In this document: in pieces, positions 8,494 to 16,563 of the stretch
Position numbering within the stretch: the first letter of the stretch is position 1
How the letters are laid out: each line of letters begins with the position of its first letter
Assembly (NCBI GenBank): GCA_052388135.1
Contig: JBQTIM010000019.1
Location: 1-30,135 of the forward strand
Direction of reading: 5' to 3'
Origin: JBQTIM01 sp052388135
GTDB taxonomy: Bacteria > Elusimicrobiota > Elusimicrobia > FEN-1173
DNA: 30,135 nt
Translations under genes and position numbers: made by a program
Notes under the pieces: generated by a model
What the model saw: the letters and a program-made list of their open reading frames with translations, nothing else
Databases searched by the model: none
What the model was told of the DNA's origin: nothing

Positions 8494-9264
8494 ATGAGAA
8501 TAGGATATCTCCAAACAAATCCCCGGTTTTTGCGCGTTGAGGAAAACGTGGGGCGGGCGTTGAAAGCGCTGGAAAAAGTGCGGGCGGACCTGGTGGTCCT
8601 GCCGGAGCTTTTCAGCACGGGCTACGTCTTTCGCTCCAAGGCGGAGGTGCGGCGGGGGGCGGAGCGCGCGGCGGGAGGCCCCACCGTGCTCGCTCTGGCG
8701 GATTTCGCGCGGCGGCGCGGCATGGCCGTGGCGGCGGGCATCGCGGAGCGGTCGGGGGGTAAGTTCTACAATTCGGCGGTGTTGGTCACCCCCAAGGACG
8801 TCTTTCTCTACCGCAAAGTTCACCTGTTCGGACGCGAAAAGGAATTTTTCACGCCGGGGAACCTGGGCTTTCCCGTTTTTTCGTACAAAGGCGCCAAGGT
8901 GGGCCTCATGGTTTGTTTCGATTGGTTTTTCCCGGAAGCCTGCCGGACTCTGGCGCTCAAAGGCGCCCAATTGATCGCCCACCCCGCCAACCTGGTTTTG
9001 CCCTGGTGCCCGGAGGCCATGAAGACCCGCTGCCTGGAGAACCGGGTCTTCGCCGTGACGGCCGACCGCGTGGGCCGCGAGCGGGGTTTGACTTTCATCG
9101 GCCGCTCCCAAATCGTCTCGCCCGAGGGAAAAGTTCTCTGCCGCGCGTCGGCCGTTCGGGAGGAATCCGGCGCCGTCGAGCTGGACCTTTCCAGGGCGCT
9201 GGCGAAGCGCCTCTCGTCGGGGAACCACCTTTTGGCCGACCGCCGCCCCGGCATGTACCGCTGA
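8494..9264 (+). CDS. Nitrilase-family carbon-nitrogen hydrolase (omega-amidase-like)
   Basis: This 256-residue protein has the nitrilase-superfamily catalytic triad in order: E38 in VLPELFSTGY, K108 in YRKVHLFG and C141 in VCFDWFFPEA. The length fits the single-domain amidase branch (omega-amidase, N-carbamoylputrescine amidase and relatives), which hydrolyse C-N bonds of amides in the cytoplasm. The substrate cannot be told from sequence; the FDWFFPE context around the cysteine is common in small aliphatic amidases. It is first in a tight three-gene cluster: the next gene starts 5 bases after its stop. No clear Shine-Dalgarno precedes ATG 8494, so the start could be read from a leaderless or very short-leader transcript. 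The family is certain; the substrate is open. Confidence 0.92.
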   Translation: MRIGYLQTNPRFLRVEENVGRALKALEKVRADLVVLPELFSTGYVFRSKAEVRRGAERAAGGPTVLALADFARRRGMAVAAGIAERSGGKFYNSAVLVTPKDVFLYRKVHLFGREKEFFTPGNLGFPVFSYKGAKVGLMVCFDWFFPEACRTLALKGAQLIAHPANLVLPWCPEAMKTRCLENRVFAVTADRVGRERGLTFIGRSQIVSPEGKVLCRASAVREESGAVELDLSRALAKRLSSGNHLLADRRPGMYR

Positions 9265-9269
9265 CGCGC

Positions 9270-9893
9270 GTGGCGAACAAAAAACCTCTCATCGTTTTCG
9301 ACATCGGCAACGTCCTGCTGGGCTTCAGTTTCGAGCGGGCGGCGCGCAACTTCGACCGCGCCGAGCGGGGCACCGGCCGCGGCCTGGTGGAAGACCTCTG
9401 GAAATCCGGCTGGGGGCAGGAGTTGGAGAAGGGCCGCATCACGGGGCAGGAGCTCTTCCGCCGTCTGAAGAAGAAGCGTGGCCTCCGCATGTCCTACCGG
9501 CAATTCCGGGACGGCTTCAACGATATTTTCACGCCCATCCGCCCCACCGTCCGGCTGTTCGAGCGGCTCGCCGGCCGTTTTCCCGTGGCGCTCCTGTCCA
9601 ACACCAACGCCGTGCATTGGCGTTTCATGATGAAGCGCTATCCTTTCCTCCGCCGGGCCCGCTGGCCCGTGGCGTCCCACCAGGTCGGCGTGATGAAGCC
9701 CCACCCGCGCATTTACCGGCACCTGGCCCGCCGCAGCCGCACGCCCTTGGGCCGCATGATCTACGTGGACGACCTGGCGGAAAACGTCCGGGCCGCCCGG
9801 CGGCTGGGCGTGCGCGCCGTCCATTACGTCGGGCCCGAAGACTTCCGGGCGCGGCTCCGCCGCCTCCTGCCGCCCAACGGCTTCCGCCCGTGA
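9270..9893 (+). CDS. HAD-superfamily hydrolase, YihX-like
   Basis: This 207-residue protein starts at GTG 9270, 5 bases after the nitrilase stop. It has the HAD motifs: FDIGNV with the nucleophile D11, motif II SNTN, the lysine in GVMKPHPR, and motif IV YVDDLAENV. The DxGNV form, with glycine where many HAD phosphatases have the second aspartate, matches the E. coli YihX group (alpha-glucose-1-phosphate phosphatase). A sugar-phosphate phosphatase role is therefore plausible but not proven. The cap segment (residues about 15-90) is helical, as in subfamily I. No good ribosome binding site precedes it, which fits translational coupling to the gene upstream. Its last bases overlap the next start in GTGA. 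There is an in-frame open stretch further upstream inside the nitrilase gene, but the HAD fold begins right after this GTG. Confidence 0.88.
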   Translation: MANKKPLIVFDIGNVLLGFSFERAARNFDRAERGTGRGLVEDLWKSGWGQELEKGRITGQELFRRLKKKRGLRMSYRQFRDGFNDIFTPIRPTVRLFERLAGRFPVALLSNTNAVHWRFMMKRYPFLRRARWPVASHQVGVMKPHPRIYRHLARRSRTPLGRMIYVDDLAENVRAARRLGVRAVHYVGPEDFRARLRRLLPPNGFRP

Positions 9894-10558
9894 GCCTCTA
9901 TTTGCGCCAGTTGGAAGTGGGCCCCATGAAAAACTTCCAATACTTGGTGGGAGATTCCGAGACGAAAAAATGCTGGTACGTGGACCCCGCCTGGGAAGTG
10001 GAAACCGTGTTGAAACGCGCGGAGGAGGACGGTTTTTCCGTCGAAGGCGCGCTCATTTCCCACGCCCATTACGACCACTGCAACGCCTTGGACAAGCTTT
10101 TGGCCGCCCGCGACGTGCCGGTTTACGTCCAGGAGCGGGAAGTGTCGATCGCTGAAAAGGCCGCGCAGACGGGGATCTTCGGGTTTCTGCCCAAGGAGAA
10201 CGTGAAGATCGTAAAATCCGGGGATACGTTGTCGTCGGGCTCCACGCGCCTCACGTTCCTGCACACGCCGGGCCACACGCCCGGGTCCCAGTGCTTCCTG
10301 GTGGAGGGAAACCTGCTGGCGGGGGACACGCTGTTCCTGGGGACCTGCGGCCGCTGCGACCTGCCGGGGGGAAACCCGCACGAACTTTTTCAAAGCCTGA
10401 ACGGCGTGCTGTCCAAGCTGCCGGACCAAACGGTGGTTTACCCGGGACACGACTATTCCGCGGAAGGCACCTCCCGCGCGCTGGGCGAGGAAAAAACCAA
10501 GAACCGCTTCTTCCGCGCGAACACGCTGGAGGATTTCCTGGCCATGCTGGGCTTGTGA
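9890..10558 (+). CDS. Metallo-beta-lactamase-fold hydrolase (glyoxalase II-like)
   Basis: This is a 222-residue protein starting at GTG 9890, which overlaps the preceding stop by four bases (GTGA), a classic sign of coupled translation. The zinc-binding HxHxDH motif is H58-A-H60-Y-D62-H63, followed by HTPGHTPGS, the metal-bridging aspartate in AGDTLF, a GRCDLPGG loop and the last histidine in YPGHDY. This pattern is that of glyoxalase II and related thioester hydrolases, including the short bacterial type lacking the glutathione-binding C-terminal helices. It probably hydrolyses a thioester such as a glutathione- or other thiol-conjugate in the cytoplasm; the exact thiol is not predictable. 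The methionine at residue 13 is an alternative start, but the preceding SLYLRQLEVGP fits the first strand of the fold. Confidence 0.9.
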   Translation: MSLYLRQLEVGPMKNFQYLVGDSETKKCWYVDPAWEVETVLKRAEEDGFSVEGALISHAHYDHCNALDKLLAARDVPVYVQEREVSIAEKAAQTGIFGFLPKENVKIVKSGDTLSSGSTRLTFLHTPGHTPGSQCFLVEGNLLAGDTLFLGTCGRCDLPGGNPHELFQSLNGVLSKLPDQTVVYPGHDYSAEGTSRALGEEKTKNRFFRANTLEDFLAMLGL

Positions 10559-10561
10559 GAC

Positions 10562-10654
10562 AATGATGAAGGATGAAGTATGAAGGATAAAAAAAGCCCT
10601 GCGAGGCTTCGAAATTACGCCGTTTTCATCCCTCATCATTCATAATTCATCATT
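10562..10654. repeat. Heptamer-repeat palindrome, type A (consensus about ANNATGA)
   Basis: The spacer between the metallo-hydrolase and recG begins with four adjoining 7-base units (ATGATGA, AGGATGA, AGTATGA, AGGATAA) and ends with the same kind of unit in inverse orientation. Bases 10562-10588 and 10628-10654 match as an inverted repeat at 22 of 27 positions. The loop holds a run of seven A, a small GCC/GGC hairpin and a TTTT, so the transcript could fold into a long stem. It may also act as a terminator. Confidence 0.85.
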
Positions 10655-10660
10655 ACCCTC

Positions 10661-12745
10661 GTGGCCGCGCTCCTAAAACCCGTCCAATATTTGAAAGGCG
10701 TGGGCCCGCGGCGCGCCGAGCGGCTGAAACTGCTCGGGGTTGAAACCGTGGGTGATTTGCTCAACCATTTCCCTCGGGAGCACGACGACCGCACCCGCAA
10801 GGTGCCCATCGCCAAGGCGCGGCCCGGCCCCGCCGTCACATTGCAGGGCGTCGTGGAGGGCTTCGAAGTGTCCCAAGCCGGCCGCGGTCTATTGCTGGGC
10901 CAGGCCGTCTTGAGGGACGACACCGGCGCCATCGTGGCCACCTGGTTCCGCCGCGCCTCTCCCCGCTACGACCCTTTCGAAGGCCTCGCCCGCCAGCTGG
11001 CCCGCGGCGCGCCGCTCTTGGTGCACGGCTCCGTGGACTACAGTTTTCGCCGCTTGCAGATCCGCGTGGAGGAGCACGAGCTTCTGCGGGACGGAAGCAA
11101 CGCCCCGCTCCACGTCAACCGCCTCGTGCCGCTTTATCCCCTCACGGAAGGGCTGGACGCGCGCTGGCTGAGGGAGCTGGTCTGGGAGGCCCTCGCCGCC
11201 CACGCCGGAGAGATCGCCGACGGCCTGCCCGAGGATTTCCGCAAGCGTTACGGCCTCGCGCCCCTCTCTTGGGCCGTCCGGCGATTCCATTTTCCCGACG
11301 GCTGGGACGAGCGCGCGGAAGCCCGGCGGCGCCTGGCCTTCGAGGAATTTTTTTTCCTGGAGCTGGCCCTGGCCGGCGCGCGCGAACGGAGGAGCGCGGG
11401 ACCGCCGGCCGCGGCCTGCGCGCCCACGCGGGCTTATCTCACGCCCTTCCGCGCGGCGCTGGGCTTCGACTTCACGCCGGCGCAGAAAAGAGTCATCAAT
11501 GAAATTTTCGCCGACATGGCCGGCGACGCGCCCATGAACCGGCTCCTGCAGGGCGACGTGGGTTCGGGGAAAACCGTCGTCGCGCTCTCGGCCATGCTCC
11601 TGGCCGTGGAGAACGGCCGCCAGGCCGCCCTCATGGCCCCGACGGAAATCCTGGCCGAGCAGCACGCCCTCACCCTGAAAAAATTCCTGCGGGACCTCCC
11701 GCTCCGGTGGGCCCTCTTTTCCCGCGGCGTGCCCAAAAAACAGCGGCTGGAGCAGGCGGAGCGCCTGGCCGCCGGCGACATCCACATCGCCGTGGGCACC
11801 CACGCGCTGATCGAGGAAGGCGTGGCTTTTAAAGAGCTGGGCCTGGCGGTGGTGGACGAGCAGCACCGCTTCGGCGTTCGCCAGCGCGCCGTCCTGCGCG
11901 GCAAGGCCCGCGCGCCCCACGTGCTCACCATGACGGCCACGCCCATCCCCCGCACCCTGGCCATGACTCTCTACGGGGATCTGTCCGTTTCCGCCATAGA
12001 CGAACTTCCGCCCGGCCGCCCGCCCATCGTCACGCGCTGGACCACCGAGGGGGAAGCTTTGGCGGCGGTGCGCCGGGCCGTGAGCGAAGACGGCCGGGCC
12101 TACGTGGTTCTGCCTCTTGTGGAAGAATCCGAAAAGCTGAACCTGCGGGCGGCCGTGAAGGAATGGGAACGGCTCGTTAAGATTTTTCCCGACGTGAAGG
12201 TGGGCCTCCTCCACGGCCGCCTCAAGCCCGAGGAGAAAGAAAAGGCCATGGCCGCCTTTAAGGCGGGCGAGACGCGCATCCTGGCGGCCACGCCCGTCAT
12301 CGAGGTGGGCATCGACGTGCCCGAAGCCACCGTGATGGTGGTCATGGAGGCCGACCGCTTCGGCCTTTCCCAGCTCCACCAGCTCCGCGGCCGCGTGGGC
12401 CGGGGCCGGCGGGCCTCCGCCTGTTTCCTCGTGTGCCGGCCCACCGCCGGGCCCGCCGCCGAGCGGCTCCGGCTCCTCTGCCGCATCTCCGACGGTTTCC
12501 GCCTGGCCGAGGAGGACCTGAAACTCCGCGGCCCCGGCGAGTTCCTGGGCGAAGCCCAGCACGGCCTCCCCGCCTTGAAGGTGGGGAACCTGGTCACCGA
12601 CGGAGAACTCATCGCCGAAGCGCGCCGCGCCGCCTTCGACCTGGCGCGGGAAGACCCGGCCCTGGCGCGCCCTGAGAACGCTCCCTTCCGCGAGGAGCTC
12701 AAGCGCCGCTACGCCGGCCGGCTCAACCTCGGAGAAGTGGCGTAG
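10661..12745 (+). CDS. recG: ATP-dependent DNA helicase RecG
   Basis: A 694-residue RecG, the usual length. RecG remodels stalled replication forks and migrates Holliday junctions in the cytoplasm. The N-terminal wedge/OB region contains the helix-hairpin-helix-like LKGVGPRRAERL at about residues 12-23. The helicase core has Walker A GDVGSGKT (298-305), the DEQH box (399-402, shared by RecG and Mfd), TMTATPIPRTLA (motif III) and QLHQLRGRVGRG (motif VI), followed by the C-terminal region GEFLGEAQHG with the family's TRG-like end. The start is GTG 10661, directly after the repeat-filled spacer; no strong ribosome binding site is seen and the start is chosen because the RecG N-terminus begins there. 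Nothing in it looks broken. Confidence 0.97.
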   Translation: MAALLKPVQYLKGVGPRRAERLKLLGVETVGDLLNHFPREHDDRTRKVPIAKARPGPAVTLQGVVEGFEVSQAGRGLLLGQAVLRDDTGAIVATWFRRASPRYDPFEGLARQLARGAPLLVHGSVDYSFRRLQIRVEEHELLRDGSNAPLHVNRLVPLYPLTEGLDARWLRELVWEALAAHAGEIADGLPEDFRKRYGLAPLSWAVRRFHFPDGWDERAEARRRLAFEEFFFLELALAGARERRSAGPPAAACAPTRAYLTPFRAALGFDFTPAQKRVINEIFADMAGDAPMNRLLQGDVGSGKTVVALSAMLLAVENGRQAALMAPTEILAEQHALTLKKFLRDLPLRWALFSRGVPKKQRLEQAERLAAGDIHIAVGTHALIEEGVAFKELGLAVVDEQHRFGVRQRAVLRGKARAPHVLTMTATPIPRTLAMTLYGDLSVSAIDELPPGRPPIVTRWTTEGEALAAVRRAVSEDGRAYVVLPLVEESEKLNLRAAVKEWERLVKIFPDVKVGLLHGRLKPEEKEKAMAAFKAGETRILAATPVIEVGIDVPEATVMVVMEADRFGLSQLHQLRGRVGRGRRASACFLVCRPTAGPAAERLRLLCRISDGFRLAEEDLKLRGPGEFLGEAQHGLPALKVGNLVTDGELIAEARRAAFDLAREDPALARPENAPFREELKRRYAGRLNLGEVA

Positions 12746-12747
12746 AA

Positions 12748-12905
12748 GCGGCAAACGGCATAGGGCAAAGAGCACCGGGCAAAAACCCATAATGTAAACG
12801 AAAAAGTTTCGACGCCTTTCGCCATTGGCCGGCCCTGTGCCCTTGGATCTCGCCCTTCGCCTTTTGCACTATGCCTTTGCCCTGGCCCCTGCGCCCTTTG
12901 CTCCG
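12748..12905. repeat. Heptamer-repeat palindrome, type B (GGCAAAG-like)
   Basis: After recG come five adjoining 7-base units at 12748-12782 (GCGGCAA, ACGGCAT, AGGGCAA, AGAGCAC, CGGGCAA). From about 12833 to 12905 the same unit recurs on the other strand (GGCAAAG, GCATAGT, GCAAAAG and so on), with one or two phase slips. A small CGAAA/TTTCG hairpin lies between them near 12799-12811. The layout is the same as the preceding spacer, but the unit sequence is unrelated. The right arm ends about 25 bases before coaD. Confidence 0.8.
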
Positions 12906-12931
12906 CGCGCCTATTTAGGTAACATCTCGCC

Positions 12932-13423
12932 ATGCCCCGCCGCACCGTCGTCTACCCCGGAACCTTCGACCCCGTCACCAACGGCCATCTCGACATCGTC
13001 CAACGCGCGGCGCGGATATTCGACAGCGTCATCGTGGCCGTCACGGCCAACCCGCTCAAGTCGCCCACCTTCAGCGCCGAGGAGCGCGTCGGGCTTCTCT
13101 CCGACGCTCTGCGTCCCCTGATCCGACGGGGACGCGTGTCCGTCGAGGCTTTCGACGGCCTTCTGGTCCGCTACGTCCGCCGCCGGAACGCCGTGGGCGT
13201 GGTGCGGGGCCTGCGCGCCGTTTCCGATTTCGAGTACGAATTCCAGATGGCCCTCATGAACCGCCACCAGGAGCCCCGCGTCGAAACGATTTTCCTCATG
13301 CCCGACGCGAAATACACCTCTCTCGCCTCCACCCTGCTCCAAGAAAGCGCCCGCCTGGGGGGGGACATCCGCCGTTTCGTCCCGCCGGCCCTGGCCGGCA
13401 AAATCCGTAAAAAGCTGGTTTAG
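12932..13423 (+). CDS. coaD: Phosphopantetheine adenylyltransferase
   Basis: A 163-residue CoaD of normal length. It transfers AMP from ATP to 4'-phosphopantetheine, giving dephospho-CoA, the penultimate step of coenzyme A synthesis. The nucleotidyltransferase signature is YPGTFDPVTNGHLD with TNGH at residues 16-19. The family motif GLRAVSDFEYEFQMA follows, then YTSLASTLLQE in the place of the usual YSSxSSSxVRE. The last motif is slightly divergent, but its position and surroundings are right. The start ATG 12932 fits the first beta strand RRTVVYPG. The gene stands alone between two palindromic repeat spacers, and the rsmD gene often found next to coaD is absent here. Confidence 0.96.
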   Translation: MPRRTVVYPGTFDPVTNGHLDIVQRAARIFDSVIVAVTANPLKSPTFSAEERVGLLSDALRPLIRRGRVSVEAFDGLLVRYVRRRNAVGVVRGLRAVSDFEYEFQMALMNRHQEPRVETIFLMPDAKYTSLASTLLQESARLGGDIRRFVPPALAGKIRKKLV

Positions 13424-13459
13424 TGTTGCGTCGGGTTTAAAGGAAGGATGCATGGCGGG

Positions 13460-13581
13460 AAAGTTCAAAGTCCAAAATCCTAAGTTCAAATCAAGCTCAA
13501 AACGGCAAGCTCAAATAAACAGCGGAGAGCTTGGTCCTTTGGACTTGGTGTTTGATTTGAACTTTGAGTTTTGGATTTAGG
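13460..13581. repeat. Heptamer-repeat palindrome, type C (AAAGTTC-like)
   Basis: Between coaD and the acyltransferase gene, six adjoining 7-base units run from 13460 to 13501 (AAAGTTC, AAAGTCC, AAAATCC, TAAGTTC, AAATCAA, GCTCAAA). Near-inverse copies fill 13547-13581; for example AAGTTCAAATCAA at 13482-13494 pairs with TTGATTTGAACTT at 13552-13564. The unit differs from those of the two preceding spacers, yet the head-to-head layout is the same. Confidence 0.85.
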
Positions 13582-13595
13582 GCTTCGTCTTGACA

Positions 13596-14645
13596 ATGTA
13601 TAGTTCCCGGGTTATTCTTAGAAACAACCGCGCAAAGACGGCGAGTTTTTGGGAGGGCCTTCGCCGGCGGGCTTCGGAAAAAAAGCGCGCCGTTTTGTTC
13701 CCGGAGGCCACGGACCAGCGCGTGTTGTCGGCGGCCCGCTTTCTGGCCGAGGAAGGGATCGTCCGGCCGGTTCTGGTGGGGCTTTCGGCGGATATTGAGG
13801 ACGCCGCTCGGCGGCATAATTGTTCTTTGCAAGGCGTCGAAATTCTCGACAGCGGCGACGCCGGATCGCGGGCGCGCTGCGCGGCGCGGCTCCTGGAGAA
13901 GCGCAAAGCCAAGGGCCTCACGCCGGAGCAAGCGGCGGTCCTGGCGGAGGATCCTCTTTACTTCGCCTGCCTGGCGCTGGAGGAAGGCAAGGCCCACGGC
14001 TTGGCGGCCGGGGCCGTCCGCACCACGGCGGATACCGTGCGGGCCGGGTTCTCCTGCCTGGGCCTGGCGCCGGGCGCGAGCGTGTTTTTCGGCCTTTTCG
14101 TGATGGAGTGCCCGCAGGCCATGGGCGGGCCGCGGCGGCTGCTTTTCGCCGATTCGGCGGTGTCGCCCCGCCCTTCTCACCGGGCCCTGGCCGCCGTGGG
14201 CGCTGAGGCGGCGAAGTTTTGCGGGCCGTTTTTGGGCGAGGAGCCGCGGGTGGCCTATCTGTCGTTCTCGACCCGCGGCAGCGCCGAGGACGAAAGCGCG
14301 CTGGCCATGCGGAAGGCGGCGGAGGCCGCGCGGCCCCGGGTTCCCGGCGCGGCCGTGGACGGCGAAGTTCAAGGCGACGCGGCCCTGGACCGGGAGATCG
14401 CCGAGCAGAAAGGCGCCGGAGACTCGCCGCTGGAAGGCCGGGCCAACGTTTTGATTTTTCCGGACTTGAACGCGGGCAACATCGCCTACAAGCTGGTCCG
14501 GCACCTGGGCGGGGCCCGGGCCGTGGGTCCCCTCCTCCCGGGCCTTTCGCGGCCCATGAGCGACCTGTCGAGGGGATGCAACGACGAGGACATCGCCGAC
14601 GCGGCGGCGCTGGTCGCGCTCCTGGAGCCGCCGGCGAAAGAATAA
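13596..14645 (+). CDS. pta: Phosphate acetyl/butyryltransferase
   Basis: A 349-residue protein of the PTA/PTB family, close to the usual 330 residues of short phosphotransacetylases. It interconverts acyl-CoA and acyl phosphate, linking CoA metabolism to ATP formation through an acyl kinase. The family signatures are the N-terminal AVLFPEATDQRVL, the YLSFSTRGSA block and the C-terminal FPDLNAGNIAYKLVRHLGGA with GPLLPGLSRPMSDLSRGC. The acetyl form is favoured by this C-terminal block, but butyryl cannot be excluded. The start is uncertain: ATG 13596 is chosen, TTG 13590 is two codons upstream, and neither has a Shine-Dalgarno. No acetate kinase gene lies beside it. Its stop is 12 bases before pilB, so it may be co-transcribed with the pilus genes. 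Confidence 0.92.
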   Translation: MYSSRVILRNNRAKTASFWEGLRRRASEKKRAVLFPEATDQRVLSAARFLAEEGIVRPVLVGLSADIEDAARRHNCSLQGVEILDSGDAGSRARCAARLLEKRKAKGLTPEQAAVLAEDPLYFACLALEEGKAHGLAAGAVRTTADTVRAGFSCLGLAPGASVFFGLFVMECPQAMGGPRRLLFADSAVSPRPSHRALAAVGAEAAKFCGPFLGEEPRVAYLSFSTRGSAEDESALAMRKAAEAARPRVPGAAVDGEVQGDAALDREIAEQKGAGDSPLEGRANVLIFPDLNAGNIAYKLVRHLGGARAVGPLLPGLSRPMSDLSRGCNDEDIADAAALVALLEPPAKE

Positions 14646-14657
14646 AGATTTGAGGTT

Positions 14658-16535
14658 ATGCCGCCGGAACTTTTGAAGGCGGCGAGCTCGGAGCGTCTCG
14701 ATTTTATGACCATTCAAAACAGGACGGTTAAAAAGCGGCTGGGCGACATCCTTCTGGAAGTGGGGGTCATCACCCAGGCCCAGTTGACCGAAGCGTTGGA
14801 GGTTCAGAGGAAAAAAGGCGGGCGCCTGGGGGCCATCCTCCAACAGCTGGGCTATTGCAGCGAAGACATGCTGCTGGCGTTCCTGGGCCGCCAATTCGGC
14901 GTGTCCTACGTGTCCCTAGCCGAGTACGGAAGCATCTCCCCCAACATCGTGGCCCTGGTGCCGGAAACAGTGGCCAAGCACCAAAACCTCATTCCCATCG
15001 CGAAGGAAGGCAACGTCCTCACCATCGCCATGTCGGATCCCCTGAACGTCTTCGCCACCGACGATCTGAAGCTCATCACGGGCTGCGAGATCAAGGTGGT
15101 CATTGCTTCCCAAGGGGAGATCCAGCAGGCGTTCGAGAAATACTACAAGCCCTCGAGCTCCGGTCCGGCCGCCGCCAAGGGCGGAGCCGCGGCGCCGGCG
15201 CCTCCGAAGCAGGGGGCGAGACCTCAGTCCATGGAGGACCTCCTTGGCTCCCTGGAAACCGAGAGCGAGATCGAAGTCCAGAAGGACGACGACCCGAGCA
15301 AGAACGTCCACAACCTGGTCGCCGACGCGGACGCCAAGCCCATCATCCGGCTTGTCAACATGATCATGACCCGGGCGCTGGAGACGGGCGTCTCCGACAT
15401 CCACATCGAGCCCCAGGAGTACACCGTGCAACTGCGCTACCGCCTGGACGGCGTCCTGCAGAGCCAGCCCGCCCCGCCCAAAAAATTTCACAGCGCCATC
15501 GTGTCCCGGATCAAAGTCATGGCGGCCATGGACATCGCCGAGCACCGCCTGCCGCAGGACGGCCGCATCAAGATGAAGTTCTCCGGGCGCGAGATCGCCC
15601 TGCGCGTCTCCACCGTGCCCACGCCCTACGGGGAAAAAGTCGTCATGCGTATTTTGGACACCTCCGGCCTCAACGTGAACCTGGACCAGCTCGGTTTCGA
15701 GGACCGGGACCTGCAAAAATACAAGAAGGTCATCGCCTCGCCCTTCGGCATCCTCCTGGTCACGGGCCCCACGGGCTCGGGCAAGTCCACGACGCTTTAT
15801 TCCACGCTCTCCATCCTCAACGAGCCGGACACCAACATCCTCACCATCGAGGACCCCGTCGAGTACCAGCTGCCCGGCATCACCCAGGTGAACGCCCGGC
15901 CGGACATCGGCCTGTCTTTCGCCAACGGCCTGCGCGCCTTCCTGCGGCAGGACCCCGACGTCATCATGGTGGGCGAGATCCGCGACGCCGAGACGGCGGA
16001 GATCGCCATCAACGCCGCCCTCACCGGCCACTTGGTCTTGTCCACTCTCCACACCAACGACGCGCCCGGCGCCGTCACGCGCCTCACCAACATGGGCATC
16101 GAGCCGTTCCTGACGGCCTCCACCGTCATCGGCGTCATCGCCCAGCGCCTCGTGCGAACCATCTGCGAAAGTTGCAAGGAGGAGCAGCCGGTGCCGACCA
16201 AGCTTCTGCTGTCGTACGGAGTGCATCCCGAGCAAATCAAGGACAAGGAAAAAGGCGACCAGACGATGCTGTTTCACGGCGCCGGATGCGGCCGCTGCGC
16301 CAAGACCGGCTACAAAGGCCGCATGGGCGTCTACGAGTTCATGACCATGAGCGACCCGCTGCGCGAGCTTATATTGGAAAGGGCGCCGGACATCCGCATC
16401 AAGGAGCAGGCCCGCAAGGAGGGGATGCACACCCTGCGGGAGGCGGCTTTGAGAAAATTGCTGGTCGGGAAGACCACCATGCAGGAAGTCCTGCGCGTGT
16501 CTCAGGACGAGGAAAAAGGCGTGGAGGGATCGTGA
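14658..16535 (+). CDS. pilB: Type IV pilus assembly ATPase PilB
   Basis: A 625-residue extension ATPase that powers pilin polymerisation at the inner membrane. Residues about 25-165 form the MshEN-type N-terminal domain (RLGDILLEVGVITQAQL, then PEXV-like LVPETVAKHQ). An Ala/Pro linker at about 170-195 leads to the GspE core. Walker A is GPTGSGKST (370-378). The Walker B region is DPDVIMVGEIRDAET, the histidine box is TGHLVLSTLHTNDA, and the zinc-binding tetracysteine typical of PilB/GspE is C503-x2-C506 with C544-x2-C547. ATG 14658 has a GAGG just upstream; an alternative ATG at 14706 (MTIQNRTVKK) would give the more usual short N-terminus. First gene of the pilus locus; pilT follows after 28 bases. 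Confidence 0.97.
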   Translation: MPPELLKAASSERLDFMTIQNRTVKKRLGDILLEVGVITQAQLTEALEVQRKKGGRLGAILQQLGYCSEDMLLAFLGRQFGVSYVSLAEYGSISPNIVALVPETVAKHQNLIPIAKEGNVLTIAMSDPLNVFATDDLKLITGCEIKVVIASQGEIQQAFEKYYKPSSSGPAAAKGGAAAPAPPKQGARPQSMEDLLGSLETESEIEVQKDDDPSKNVHNLVADADAKPIIRLVNMIMTRALETGVSDIHIEPQEYTVQLRYRLDGVLQSQPAPPKKFHSAIVSRIKVMAAMDIAEHRLPQDGRIKMKFSGREIALRVSTVPTPYGEKVVMRILDTSGLNVNLDQLGFEDRDLQKYKKVIASPFGILLVTGPTGSGKSTTLYSTLSILNEPDTNILTIEDPVEYQLPGITQVNARPDIGLSFANGLRAFLRQDPDVIMVGEIRDAETAEIAINAALTGHLVLSTLHTNDAPGAVTRLTNMGIEPFLTASTVIGVIAQRLVRTICESCKEEQPVPTKLLLSYGVHPEQIKDKEKGDQTMLFHGAGCGRCAKTGYKGRMGVYEFMTMSDPLRELILERAPDIRIKEQARKEGMHTLREAALRKLLVGKTTMQEVLRVSQDEEKGVEGS

Positions 16536-16563
16536 TCGCGCCGCGGCTGACCAGGGGGAACCC

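Noticed and set aside
10889..12790. Minus-strand open frame of 633 codons opposite recG
   Set aside because: RecG on the plus strand carries all helicase motifs; the opposite frame is a GC-driven shadow rich in His, Gly and Arg.
10562..13581. CRISPR-like repeats in the spacers
   Set aside because: The units are 7 bases, degenerate and adjoining, without unique spacers of constant length, and no cas gene is present.
13590..13618. TTGACA-N17-TATTCT resembling a promoter at the pta start
   Set aside because: It overlaps the start codons of the only suitable reading frame, so a transcript from it would lack the start; probably chance in an AT-rich patch.
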